This document shows positions 7,963 through 16,677 of a stretch of 32,462 nucleotides of DNA, in pieces (the first letter of the stretch is position 1; each line of letters begins with the position of its first letter). The translations under genes and the position numbers were made by a program. This stretch comes from Clostridiales bacterium (lineage in GTDB: Bacteria; Bacillota; Clostridia; Oscillospirales; CAG-272), in assembly GCA_022791685.1 (NCBI GenBank), contig JAAVZO010000029.1, forward strand, positions 1 to 32,462. The letters are read 5' to 3'. The notes beneath the pieces were generated by a model. It was not told the origin of the DNA. It was given only the letters and a program-made list of their open reading frames with translations, and searched no databases.

Positions 7963-7991
7963 TACACATTTTCCCGATTATATGGTATACT
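7963..7991 (+). promoter_or_regulatory. Probable promoter of solute-binding protein 1
   Basis: TACACA (7963-7968), 17-base spacer and TATACT (7986-7991) with TGG before it. The leader that follows holds two hairpins: TGTAAGC/GCTTACA (7996-8002 with 8016-8022) and AGCCTTT/AAAGGCT (8036-8042 with 8049-8055). The second includes the only Shine-Dalgarno-like AAAGG near the ATG, so it could limit translation. The -35 is weak. Confidence 0.5.
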
Positions 7992-8067
7992 GAAATGTAA
8001 GCTTGACACGGACTGGCTTACAAAAAATGAAAGGAAGCCTTTAAAATAAAAGGCTACGGCAAACAAA

Positions 8068-9530
8068 ATGAAAAAACGTTTAATTTCAATCGTTTTGCTC
8101 ACCTCAATGCTCGCAGCGCTTGCAGCTTGCGGTGACGACAAACAAAACACCCCCCCCCGAACGATGTGACCGATTCTGACGGCAGCAGTTCCACTGAAGC
8201 TGTAGATAACAGCTTAGCGGCTACTCTTACACCAGAATTAAAAGCTGAGCTCGGACTCGACGGCTACGAATTTAATGTAATGCTGCGTCAAGAGGGCACA
8301 TGGTGTATCAACGACCTGCTCGCTGAAGAGGAAACCGGCGACACAATGAACGACGCAGTTCATAAGCGCAACCTCTATCTTGAGGAAAAATTCGGCTTCA
8401 CTATCTCTGCCGGATACAGCGCAGATACCTACCTCAACGAGATAAACACGCTCGTGCTCGCAAACGACGATACCTACGACGCGTACTTCCCGATGGCTCG
8501 TACCGGAGGAACGGCAGCTTCGAACGGTCTGCTCTATGACCTCAACGATATGAAGTACATCGACTTCGAAAAGAGCTGCTGGAGCCAGATGTTCCTCAAC
8601 AATACGTCGATAAACTGCAAGCAATATTACGCAGCTGGTGCAATTTCGACTAACGCATACAGCGCGCTGCGTGTATTTTTGTTCAATAAAGAAATGACTG
8701 AAGACCTTCAGTTGGATAACGTATATGATTTAGTCAGCGACGGCAAATGGACGATGGACGCATTTATGTCGATGGCAAAAGCAGGCTCGCGCGACCTCAA
8801 CGGCGACACTGTTATGAATGAGGATGACGACCAGTTCGGAATGGCATGGGAGCGCTCGATCGGTGGTAATATTTTCTATAAGAGCTGCGGTGAGAACATC
8901 GTCGGCAAGGACAAAAACGATCTGCCGACCATTCAGATGGGCTCTGAGCGCTCGATCAAGGTTTACGACACCATCAAGAATATGATGGCAGACAAGGACA
9001 ACTTCTGCATAGTCAACTGGGATAGAGACGGCATGAAGCCCTTCAAGGACGGACGCGCACTCTTTACTACATGTACGCTCAACTCAGTTGTCGACTTGCG
9101 CTCGCTTGAGCTCGAATTCGGAATCCTTCCTTCCCCGAAATTCGATGAGAATCAGGATGAATATATCTCATTCTCCGATTCATGGTGCATGAGCCCGATC
9201 GTTGTACCGAAGAATGTATCAAATGCAGACCGCACCGGATACATCATTCAGGCGCTCGCTGAGGCTTCCGAGAAGTTCCTCTCCGAACCATACTACAAGA
9301 TAGTGCTCGAAGGCAAAACCATCCGCGACGAGGAATCGTCGATATCGCTTGACATTGTAACTCACAACTTCGTACTCGAGCAGCTCGACCTCTACAACTG
9401 GGGCGGACTTTCCGACAGATTCCGCGATGGCTACGAGAACAACACCGAGCTTACAACTCTGCTTGCGACCCACAAGACCCAGCTTCAGGCTGAGATCGAC
9501 AAGACCATCGAAGCTATCACTGCCGACTGA
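8068..9530 (+). pseudogene. Extracellular solute-binding lipoprotein 1, frameshifted at a nine-C tract
   Basis: The ATG at 8068 begins a lipoprotein signal (MKKRLISIVLLTSMLAALAAC, lipobox LAAC). After 27 codons the frame enters nine Cs (8150-8158) and meets TGA at 8167. All downstream sequence, in the next frame from the tract to 9530, encodes an intact binding protein. Adding one C restores a 487-residue protein, matching the three paralogues (481-502). The mature part shares GDTMNDAVHKRN, DGKWTMDAFMSMAK, a Ca-loop-like DLNGDTVMNEDDDQFG and FGILPSPKFDENQDEY with them. It would bind an oligosaccharide for an ABC importer. As written, only a 33-residue peptide or a signal-less form from GTG 8166 is made. 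The tract could be a phase-variable switch, a real mutation or a sequencing error. Confidence 0.8.
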
Positions 9531-9550
9531 TTTCTACATTATATAATATC

Positions 9551-9590
9551 ACAAGGTATACCGACCGACATCGGTATACCTTGTTTTTGT
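9551..9590 (+). terminator. Terminator after solute-binding protein 1
   Basis: Perfect 14-bp stem, ACAAGGTATACCGA (9551-9564) with its complement (9571-9584), loop CCGACA, followed by a T run. It lies between two converging genes; the T run favours plus-strand termination. Confidence 0.85.
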
Positions 9591-11338
9591 TACCTCTTCA
9601 CTTTTGCATATTCAGCCGACTTGATAAGATCAACATCGTCACCGTCATACGCCGCCACCGACGCGAGCAATTCCTCATCGCACGGGTCGTTATAACGCCG
9701 CACAAGGCACGCCGCCTTCATATAATTGCACAACTCGATCCTCCACAGCCACGGGAACTGAAATTTCACCGGCGACTCGTACACGTGGACCTCACACTCG
9801 CCGTGAAGTATCTCGCGCAGTACCGAAAGCGCACGCCTGTCGCCGAGCAGTCCAAGCGCCACCGATGAATTCTCACGCAGCAGCTTATCGTCGCTGTCGA
9901 GCCAGCCTGCGAGAATATCCGCGAGCGAATCCGCCGGGAGCTTGCAGTCGTTACCGTAATATCGATACAGCCGGACGCGTATCAGTCCGAGAGACGGATG
10001 TATCGACGCAAGCAGCTCGCGCAGCTCATCCGGCGTTTCCGGAAGCTTGCACGGCTTCCACATCTCGCCGTCACGGATGTTGAGGTCGCATATCCCGCGG
10101 TCGTTTTCGACATTATAGCACCCACTCGCCGTAAGAATTTGGCGAAGCGTGTCGAAATGCTCGCCCGCAACCGCGCGCACACTGCAATCATACGTCGCCG
10201 CCATCGCAGCCATCACGCCCGCCGCCTCGCCGCACTTTTCAATATCGGTACGCATACGAACAGTCGATGTCATCGTGTGACCCATGCCAATATGCTTGCC
10301 GGCGAGCAGCAAGCCGTCCGCACCGCGCGGTATCAAACACTCCGGAGGGATGCCGACCGAAACGCCGTGAGCGTGCATTCCGCATAGCAGCTGCCAATCC
10401 TGAAACTCCTCGTCCTCGTTCCAGATATCGGGGTTGGCATTGTCGAGCGGCGAGAAGCTGTAGAATATCGCGTTGTCCGGACGATTTCCCGCTAAATAAT
10501 CGGCGAACGTGTACACGCGCTCAGTCTCGATACACGGAACTTCACGCCGCCCCATCTCCCAGCCGACCGAGTAAAGGCGGATGTTCGGATCGCTGTAATC
10601 TCGTGCAAGGCAGGGCGCTTCAGCCGCAGCTTTAAATGTAAGTTCTGCTGCCTCAGCTGGAGTTGTATTTGCGTAGTCGCTGCAAAACTGCCACTTGCCA
10701 AGCAAATTGCCCTTATACATAGTGCCTACCGTCCGTGAAAATCTCGCTGACTTGTTGTCCGACCGCCGTCCGCCAAGGTCACGCAGTCCGAGCAGTCGGC
10801 AGACCGCCCCCTCCGCGCCGTCTATCACGACCTTCGCACCGACCGTAAAGCTGCGTTTGCCGTCAAAGCACGCGACACCACACACACGCTCGCCGTCGGT
10901 AATTACATCGGTAACTACGCTTGAATAAAAAGCTTCAATATTATAGCGCTCAAAAGCGTGTGCAAGTGCAAGCCCGCGTATCGGTGTTGTGTAGCTGCGT
11001 TTGTGCTGCGGGTTCGACTTGTCGGAAACCGTCGAGTTGATGTAGCGGTCAGTGGCTACTATCTCATCGCAGATGTCGTTGAGTTCAGTGTACACACCGC
11101 CATTCGCGCCGAAATAATAGTCCCACACACAGCCGGCAACCGCAACTCCGCCAGCTATCGGCGCGCTGTCTATTCCTATCACATGTACGTCGCGTGTGAA
11201 ATTCGCCGCAGCTATCGCCGATATAGCCCCAGCAGTTCCAAGCCCGACGACGCAAACGTCGCAGCTGTAGTCAAAGCTTCCGTCGAAATCGCAGGATACC
11301 GACTTTCCGTCGACAAGCGTTCTGCGCATTAAAGACAT
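9590..11338 (-). CDS. FAD-dependent oxidoreductase
   Basis: A 582-residue flavoprotein of the FAD_oxidored type (PF12831-like). The dinucleotide-binding motif is VVGLGTAG (Gly32, Gly34, Gly37) followed about 20 residues later by the acidic end VIGID, then GGVAVAGCVWDYYFG, where related enzymes bind FAD. A later segment around residues 335-375 (LIPRGADGLLLAGKHIGMGHTMTS) is the second FAD-contact region. The last 120 residues look like helical HEAT-type repeats (LADILAGWLDSDDKLLRENSSVALGLLGD). AAGGAGG sits nine bases before the ATG at 11338; that start overlaps the previous gene by ten bases, and a second ATG at 11329 forms TAATG with the previous stop. No signal peptide, so cytoplasmic. Substrate unknown, perhaps a sugar-derived hydroxy compound. 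Confidence 0.85.
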   Translation of the reverse strand: MSLMRRTLVDGKSVSCDFDGSFDYSCDVCVVGLGTAGAISAIAAANFTRDVHVIGIDSAPIAGGVAVAGCVWDYYFGANGGVYTELNDICDEIVATDRYINSTVSDKSNPQHKRSYTTPIRGLALAHAFERYNIEAFYSSVVTDVITDGERVCGVACFDGKRSFTVGAKVVIDGAEGAVCRLLGLRDLGGRRSDNKSARFSRTVGTMYKGNLLGKWQFCSDYANTTPAEAAELTFKAAAEAPCLARDYSDPNIRLYSVGWEMGRREVPCIETERVYTFADYLAGNRPDNAIFYSFSPLDNANPDIWNEDEEFQDWQLLCGMHAHGVSVGIPPECLIPRGADGLLLAGKHIGMGHTMTSTVRMRTDIEKCGEAAGVMAAMAATYDCSVRAVAGEHFDTLRQILTASGCYNVENDRGICDLNIRDGEMWKPCKLPETPDELRELLASIHPSLGLIRVRLYRYYGNDCKLPADSLADILAGWLDSDDKLLRENSSVALGLLGDRRALSVLREILHGECEVHVYESPVKFQFPWLWRIELCNYMKAACLVRRYNDPCDEELLASVAAYDGDDVDLIKSAEYAKVKR

Positions 11339-12096
11339 ACCGCTGTACCTCCTTCGATCGCCGACATAACGTCGCCATATGCCGCTGATGGTATGTACCG
11401 CACACCGCCGCGCATAATGTCTATCGTCGACTCGAACTCGTACCCGAATTCGAGCGCGATCCCAGCAGCCTTAGATGTACCAAGCTTAGCTTTATTTGCA
11501 GCCATCCACTCGTCCGCCAGCTTCTCTGCCTCAGGTATCGTAGTATCGCGCGCGACACGGAATCGCAGTATATATTCGTCATCGAACCTGCCCTTCTGCA
11601 TGAACACTTCCCCGTCGTTGAACTCAGCAAGTGAGCTATCGAGAGCGAGCAGCACGCCGAATGTCTTAGTATATCCCATGAAATCATGGACATTTGTATC
11701 GATAACGTTAGCCGCTAAATATTGCGTATACCCTTCCTCAGGCGTGAATATTGTGGTAAGCAGCCCGTCGGAGGTCGATTCGACCGACATCACTGACGCA
11801 CCGAGCAACAATTTGCAGCCCGAGTCAAGATACCGCGAAGCTAACACTCCGCCGACAGCAAGAATATGCACGTTCCCGCTATCGTCCGCAATACGTCTTT
11901 CTTTCAGTTCAGCTAAAATATCAGCGGAGTATTTCGACAGCTCCTGAGTTTTCAGCCGCGATGCGTCCATCGCCGACGAAAACTCCGCGCCGGCGGCAAA
12001 CCCGCGCTCCACAACGATACATTCACCGCCGAGTGACGCTGCCAATGGGCATGCAAGCGCCGTTGCGCCAATGATGATAGTATTGATCCGTTTCAA
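11329..12096 (-). CDS. FAD-dependent oxidoreductase-like protein, short and degenerate
   Basis: A 255-residue protein related to the N-terminal part of FAD oxidoreductases: MKRINTIIIGATALACPLAAS is a Rossmann strand-loop-helix, followed by ECIVVERGFAAGAEFSSAMD. The usual G-x-G-x-x-G is GATALA, lacking two of the three glycines, and the protein is less than half the size of a full enzyme. It may bind the nucleotide poorly or serve as a partner of the full-length flavoprotein it overlaps. The start is a TTG at 12096 with AAAGGG (12105-12110) eight bases upstream. It lies 32 bases after solute-binding protein 2 and overlaps the next gene by ten bases, so the three form an operon. Confidence 0.65.
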   Translation of the reverse strand: MKRINTIIIGATALACPLAASLGGECIVVERGFAAGAEFSSAMDASRLKTQELSKYSADILAELKERRIADDSGNVHILAVGGVLASRYLDSGCKLLLGASVMSVESTSDGLLTTIFTPEEGYTQYLAANVIDTNVHDFMGYTKTFGVLLALDSSLAEFNDGEVFMQKGRFDDEYILRFRVARDTTIPEAEKLADEWMAANKAKLGTSKAAGIALEFGYEFESTIDIMRGGVRYIPSAAYGDVMSAIEGGTAVCL

Positions 12097-12128
12097 AAGT
12101 ATTACCCTTTTCTAAATCTGTGAAATTA

Positions 12129-13574
12129 TTAATTTTTATAAGCTTCGAGGTATGTGTTGGTACGCTCCTGAATCGAGGATTCGTTCGCCGCATACCAGCT
12201 TGCGAATGCGCTGTTGTTTTCTTTTACCATAGTCTCGTACTGAGCGCCGGAAACACCTGTAGCCATCGAGCTTATCCAGCCAAAGTCAAAAGTCAGCGAG
12301 CCTCGGATGAGCTCGAGCATTTCAAGCGATTTGTCGTCGCGTACATATTTGCCGGATAGCGCAACATCGTAGAACGAACTCGCGACCGTATCGGTCGATT
12401 CGCGGCACATAGCCTCGATCATAAGTCCCGAAACGTCCATATCAGGCGCAGTTATCGGTACACATATCATCGAGACTTCGTTCGAAGTCGTGGTGTAGTA
12501 GCTGTCCTGCTTTTCGTCGAATTTCGGCATCGGAATTATACCGAAGTCGTCATTCATTTCACGCAGCTTGGACGCGGATTTCAGCGTTGTATTCATGAGA
12601 AGCGCGCGGCTCTCGGAGAAGATCTTATCAGCGTCATTCGTGTTTGCGGTATAGATCACATCTGGCTGTTGGAAGCAGTCAACCAGCTTTTCAACCACAC
12701 TGACAGTGTGAGAATTATTCCAAATGAGCTTACCGCCGACGTCAATTGTCGGGGTGTCGTATGCGACCACATATGTTCTGATCCAACCCGACGGAGAAAC
12801 GAATCCAAAGCGGTCCTCGATATCCTTTATATCGTTTGAGTTCATATCCTGATAAACACCCTTGCTTACCTCGAGCATTTTATCGTGAGTCCACTTCCCG
12901 TCCTCGACAAGCTGATACAGATCCGGAACACCGAAATCCTCAGCAAGCTTCTTGTTGTAGAACATACAGTTTATGCCCTCAAGCAGCGATACCGCAATAT
13001 CTCCGCCGACCTCATAGCAGCGTCCGTTGAAGGTCAAGGCATCGATCCCCTCCTGAGTCCACCACGGCGCGTCGAGCGTCAAATACGGAACATCGTGCAG
13101 ATTCATAAGATCGCCGTTCGCAATGTTTGAGGTCAACACCGCCTGATATCCGGCGATAAAATCGTACTCGCCGTCGCTCGCCAATACAGAATTATGAATA
13201 ATATTGGTAAAATTCGTGTGACTTCCCCATGCACCGGCGAAATCAATGAAGTTAAGTGAGCAGTTGTAGCGTTCCTCAATCGCACGATTGCGATTGAAAA
13301 TAGCGTCAGAAACGGTGTCACCGGTCTGCTCATCGACCATAAATTCATAGTTCCACTCAGTTCTGACAAGAACGTTGACCTTCTGCCCATTTAGGTCGCG
13401 AACCTCGAGCTCGGGATACTGTGTCGCTGCGGTATCGATACTATCCTGAGCACTTGTGGATAGATCATTGCTATCGGAAGTATCAGGATCCGATGGTTCA
13501 GAACCGCAGGCTGCAAATGATGAAAGCAGCAAACCGCATATAAGCAAATATTGGATCCGAAGAGATTTTTTCAT
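12129..13574 (-). CDS. Extracellular solute-binding lipoprotein 2
   Basis: A 481-residue ABC-type binding protein with a lipoprotein signal (MKKSLRIQYLLICGLLLSSFAAC, Cys at residue 23) and a Ser/Asp/Thr-rich linker. The ATG at 13574 is preferred over an in-frame TTG six codons upstream because AGGTAGGG precedes it and the signal then starts MKKS. Shared paralogue blocks are GDTVSDAIFNRNRAIEERY, DGKWTHDKMLEVSKG, an EF-hand-like DMNSNDIKDIEDRFG and FGIIPMPKFDEKQDSYYT. It is anchored on the outer face of the membrane and probably binds a sugar or sugar derivative. It leads an operon with two FAD-type oxidoreductases; no permease is nearby. Confidence 0.88.
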   Translation of the reverse strand: MKKSLRIQYLLICGLLLSSFAACGSEPSDPDTSDSNDLSTSAQDSIDTAATQYPELEVRDLNGQKVNVLVRTEWNYEFMVDEQTGDTVSDAIFNRNRAIEERYNCSLNFIDFAGAWGSHTNFTNIIHNSVLASDGEYDFIAGYQAVLTSNIANGDLMNLHDVPYLTLDAPWWTQEGIDALTFNGRCYEVGGDIAVSLLEGINCMFYNKKLAEDFGVPDLYQLVEDGKWTHDKMLEVSKGVYQDMNSNDIKDIEDRFGFVSPSGWIRTYVVAYDTPTIDVGGKLIWNNSHTVSVVEKLVDCFQQPDVIYTANTNDADKIFSESRALLMNTTLKSASKLREMNDDFGIIPMPKFDEKQDSYYTTTSNEVSMICVPITAPDMDVSGLMIEAMCRESTDTVASSFYDVALSGKYVRDDKSLEMLELIRGSLTFDFGWISSMATGVSGAQYETMVKENNSAFASWYAANESSIQERTNTYLEAYKN

Positions 13575-13616
13575 AGTTTCCCTACCTTTCAAAGTAAATA
13601 AATAATATTTTTATTA

Positions 13617-13668
13617 CATTTGCAAATGAATCTATATTTAGTATACTTGAAATCAAGTTAAAAAACAA
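13617..13668 (-). promoter_or_regulatory. Probable promoter of solute-binding protein 2 with two palindromes
   Basis: Read on the minus strand: TTGTTT (13668-13663), 17-base spacer, TATACT (13645-13640). An inverted repeat ACTTGA-AA-TCAAGT (13645-13658) overlaps the -10 and spacer, and a perfect palindrome CATTTGCAAATG (13617-13628) lies just after the expected start. Either could be an operator. The -35 is poor, so the assignment is tentative. Confidence 0.4.
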
Positions 13669-13920
13669 TACAAAATTACAACTAAAAATATCAAAAAACA
13701 AACTATTTTCAAAATCGCTAAACTGAAATATAAAAAATCATATTTTTCATTCACAGGCGTTAATAGCTTAGAAATGATTGCCCCACCCACTCATTATTAA
13801 ATAAAATGTACATATATTTCAATTTCACATTATACAGTAATTTATTATACTTTATCCGAATATTATGATATTTTTAATAAATATTATTCGATTTATCCAT
13901 ATCAGAACACGGTTTGTGTA
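13669..13920. other. AT-rich divergent intergenic spacer, nothing recognised
   Basis: About 250 very AT-rich bases between the divergent promoters of solute-binding proteins 2 and 3. No open frame with a ribosome site, no strong hairpin and no known RNA motif is visible. Confidence 0.5.
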
Positions 13921-13949
13921 TGGTCAGGTTGGATAATATGATGTATAAT
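13921..13949 (+). promoter_or_regulatory. Probable promoter of solute-binding protein 3
   Basis: TATAAT at 13944-13949 with TGGTCA (13921-13926) 17 bases upstream. The start would be near 13956, leaving a leader of about 92 bases before the ATG. The -10 is a consensus match, the -35 partial. Confidence 0.5.
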
Positions 13950-14047
13950 AAGCATATACTATTTCATAACCATATTCTGTATTTAATTTTAAAATGTTAT
14001 ATTTCACGCAAAAGTGTTAAATCTTATTTTTTAGAGAGGGATAACAA

Positions 14048-15535
14048 ATGAAATTGAAAACGCAAAAAATGTCCACTTTGTTGCTTGCTTCATTGTTAGC
14101 AGCAACGCAGCTCCTGACCGCTTGCCAAAATAGCGAAAAGCCTGATGATACCCTGCCGCCAAACGACAGCAGCAGTATTGATACTGACGAAGTTTTAACA
14201 TCCGGCGTTCCGGACGACGTTCGTTTCAACGGCGAAACCATTCGCATTCTCAATGCTCCATCTCAATCACCAGAGCTTTTCAACTCACTTGAAGCTAACG
14301 GCGAGATCCTAAATGACGCTGTATACCGCCGCAATTCCGCCGTAATGGATAAGCTCGGTATCAAGTTCGAATTCATTGAAGTAGGTGCGAACGATGTTAT
14401 CACCACGATAACCAATACAGTTCAGGCACAGGACGACGAGTACGACCTCATCACCGGCGTGCAGTATAACCTCATAAAAGTGCTCGCAAACGGATTTTTC
14501 CATGATATCATGGACGCGCCGTACATCGACATTTCGAATCCATGGTGGAGCGAGACCTACATAAATAACGTAAATCTCGGACGCGACCGCAGATATTTTG
14601 TAACTGGAGATATCACGCTGCAATTCCTGCGCTGGACCTCCTCCTGCTACTTCAACAAGCAGATGTATGAGGATTTCTACGGCGACCCAAGCGATATGTA
14701 CCAGCTCGTATACGACGGCAAGTGGACGTTCGATAAGCTCGAAGAAATGACCAAGAACGTATATCAGGATGTCAATAATGACGGAAAAACTGACATGGAC
14801 GATATCCTCGGATACTCGCTCAACACATTCGTCGGCGCTGACTCCATGTACTACAACGCGGGAGCTGTACTGTCAGAATTCAGCTCAGACGGTATGCCGA
14901 TGTTGAAGGTCAACACCGAGCGCAATATCGACATAATGCAGAAATTATACGATATTTTCTTTGAAAATCCAGCCAACTGCATACACCTTGCCAACTGGGA
15001 CCTTATCAATGGGACAATATCATCGAAATTCGCGTCTGGACAAATGCTGTTCATGTTCGGCTGGTTCTATTCCTCCGACTATCTCCGCGACATGAAGGAC
15101 GACTACGGTGTCATCCCCTATCCGAAGTATAATGAGGCGACCGAAGACTACCGCGCGATAATCCACAATGATGTCACGCTCTTCTGTCTGCCGGTCACCT
15201 GCCAGAAGTTCGACGCAGTCGCAGCAACACTTGAGGAAATGGCATATCAAGGCTATATGCAGGTTTCGCCGACATATTATGAAGCGGTTCTCAAGAACAA
15301 ATATGTACGTGGCGATGTCGATGAAGCTGCGCAGATGATAGACTTCATCCACGACCGAATCTACACCGAGACTGTATACGTATACGCTTCGCAGCTTTCG
15401 AATGCCGGATATATCCAGCGAGATATGATGGGAGCTAAGTCGAAGGATATGGCATCAACATACGCGCAGAATAAGGACAAATACGAGGCCTCACTCGCTG
15501 CGCTCCTCGATAATTACAGCAAACTCGAAAACTAA
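14048..15535 (+). CDS. Extracellular solute-binding lipoprotein 3
   Basis: A 495-residue binding protein. The signal MKLKTQKMSTLLLASLLAAT ends at the lipobox LLTAC; the mature N-terminus is a Pro/Asp/Ser linker. AGAGAGGG stands seven bases before the ATG. Paralogue blocks are present: GEILNDAVYRRNSAVMDKL, DGKWTFDKLEEMTKN, the clearest calcium-loop-like DVNNDGKTDMDDILG of the four, and YGVIPYPKYNEATEDYRA. It is a single-gene unit with its own promoter and terminator, so it must work with a permease encoded elsewhere. The dehydrogenase-kinase operon downstream has a separate promoter but may be functionally related. Ligand unknown, probably an oligosaccharide. Confidence 0.88.
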   Translation: MKLKTQKMSTLLLASLLAATQLLTACQNSEKPDDTLPPNDSSSIDTDEVLTSGVPDDVRFNGETIRILNAPSQSPELFNSLEANGEILNDAVYRRNSAVMDKLGIKFEFIEVGANDVITTITNTVQAQDDEYDLITGVQYNLIKVLANGFFHDIMDAPYIDISNPWWSETYINNVNLGRDRRYFVTGDITLQFLRWTSSCYFNKQMYEDFYGDPSDMYQLVYDGKWTFDKLEEMTKNVYQDVNNDGKTDMDDILGYSLNTFVGADSMYYNAGAVLSEFSSDGMPMLKVNTERNIDIMQKLYDIFFENPANCIHLANWDLINGTISSKFASGQMLFMFGWFYSSDYLRDMKDDYGVIPYPKYNEATEDYRAIIHNDVTLFCLPVTCQKFDAVAATLEEMAYQGYMQVSPTYYEAVLKNKYVRGDVDEAAQMIDFIHDRIYTETVYVYASQLSNAGYIQRDMMGAKSKDMASTYAQNKDKYEASLAALLDNYSKLEN

Positions 15536-15567
15536 ATAAGCCAATCTTTTTTCTCCATTTTTTATAG

Positions 15568-15629
15568 ATCAACGTCGAAGTAATATGTGTTTTTCGTATC
15601 AACTTCGGCGTTGATTTATTATCTTTTTT
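15568..15629 (+). terminator. Terminator after solute-binding protein 3
   Basis: Stem of 14 pairs with one G-T (15568-15581 with 15602-15615), partly extended by inner pairing, followed by TTATTATCTTTTTT. Confidence 0.75.
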
Positions 15630-15718
15630 AATTTATGCGCAATATACTCCCCATGACGGCAGATTTTTACATACCGTCGTTTTATTTACAGAATAACTGT
15701 ATATTTTTCAAATTTGTC

Positions 15719-15747
15719 TTGATATTATCTTCCTGCTATGATATAAT
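15719..15747 (+). promoter_or_regulatory. Sigma-A promoter of the dehydrogenase-PfkB operon
   Basis: TTGATA (15719-15724), 17-base spacer, TATAAT (15742-15747), with TGA before the -10. The start would be near 15754. The 16-base twin repeats begin a few bases further on. Confidence 0.8.
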
Positions 15748-15760
15748 ATATTGGAGCTAT

Positions 15761-15795
15761 CTGCTTTCAAATGCAGATTCTGCACTTTAATGCAG
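15761..15795 (+). promoter_or_regulatory. Twin palindromic repeats in the leader, candidate operators
   Basis: Two 16-base units, CTGCTTTCAAATGCAG (15761-15776) and CTGCACTTTAATGCAG (15780-15795), separated by three bases (period 19) and identical at 12 of 16 positions. Each has inverted ends, CTGC...GCAG, and the junction between them forms TGCAGA-T-TCTGCA (15772-15784). They lie at about +8 to +42, before the Shine-Dalgarno site, where a bound repressor or an RNA structure could control the operon. Confidence 0.55.
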
Positions 15796-15828
15796 ATGAA
15801 AACAACAGCTAACGAAGGAGACTTAAAC

Positions 15829-16677
15829 ATGAAAAAGATAGGATTTATTGATTATTTTCTTGACGAATGGCATGCTAACAACTATCCCGCATGGATAGCG
15901 GCGCGCTCAGGTGGTGAATTTGAGGTCGCATACGCATGGGGCGACATTCCCTCTCCGCACGCCGGCGGAAGAACTAACGAGCAGTGGGCGAAGGATATGA
16001 ATATCACGCTCTGCGGCTCTATCGAAGAAGTTATCGAAAAGAGCGATTTGCTCGTCGTGCTGTCGCCGGACAACCCCGAACAGCATTTGCGCCTGTCAGA
16101 GCTCGCCTGCAAGTCCGGCAAGCCGCTTTACATCGACAAGACCTTCGCACCGGACGCTGAAATCGCAAGCAAAATAATGAAGCTCGCTGAGGACAACAAT
16201 ACCCCGTGCTGGTCGTCGTCTGCACTGCGATTCGCTTATGAGTACGACGCACTCAAAAAAGAGGGAGTTTGCGGACAGGCGATCAAACGCATTCAGTCGT
16301 TCGGCGGCGGTGAAGTCGGTATGTACTGCATTCATCAGCTCGAGCCTATCGTATCGCTGATGGGCACTGACGCAAAGCGCGTGATCTCGGTCGGAACGGC
16401 TGAGCTCCCATCGGTGCAGGTCGAATTCGACGGCGGCAGGATCGCTCAGGTCAACCTAATCGACGGCGCGGGCTTCTCAATGACTATCGCGAGCGACAAG
16501 GGCTTCCGCCGTGTTGACGTTGCCGGCAATTTCTGGGACGCATTTACTGATAACCTTATCGAATTCTTCAGAACCGGAAATATCCCAGTACCGCATGAGG
16601 AAACTATAACTATAGCTGCTATCCGTGCAGCTCTGCTGAAATCTTTGGCAGCGCCCTATACTTGGATAGAGATATAA
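15829..16677 (+). CDS. Gfo/Idh/MocA family oxidoreductase
   Basis: A 282-residue NAD(P)-dependent dehydrogenase-like protein. The start is the ATG at 15829, preceded by GAAGGAG (15814-15820), rather than an in-frame ATG at 15751 that lies in the promoter and leader. The family's EKP-like motif appears as YIDKTFAPD (about residues 102-110), and LVVLSPDNPEQH matches the loop before it. The N-terminal Rossmann strand MKKIGFIDYF lacks the usual G-x-G-x-x-G, so cofactor binding may be unusual or lost. Family members oxidise sugars, inositols and sugar phosphates. The next gene, a PfkB kinase, overlaps its stop by one base, so the two are translated together and probably act on the same sugar. Confidence 0.75.
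   Translation: MKKIGFIDYFLDEWHANNYPAWIAARSGGEFEVAYAWGDIPSPHAGGRTNEQWAKDMNITLCGSIEEVIEKSDLLVVLSPDNPEQHLRLSELACKSGKPLYIDKTFAPDAEIASKIMKLAEDNNTPCWSSSALRFAYEYDALKKEGVCGQAIKRIQSFGGGEVGMYCIHQLEPIVSLMGTDAKRVISVGTAELPSVQVEFDGGRIAQVNLIDGAGFSMTIASDKGFRRVDVAGNFWDAFTDNLIEFFRTGNIPVPHEETITIAAIRAALLKSLAAPYTWIEI

Noticed and set aside
8003-8031. TTGACA at 8003-8008 as the -35 of lipoprotein 1
   Set aside because: No -10-like sequence lies 16-18 bases downstream; it falls in the loop of a leader hairpin.
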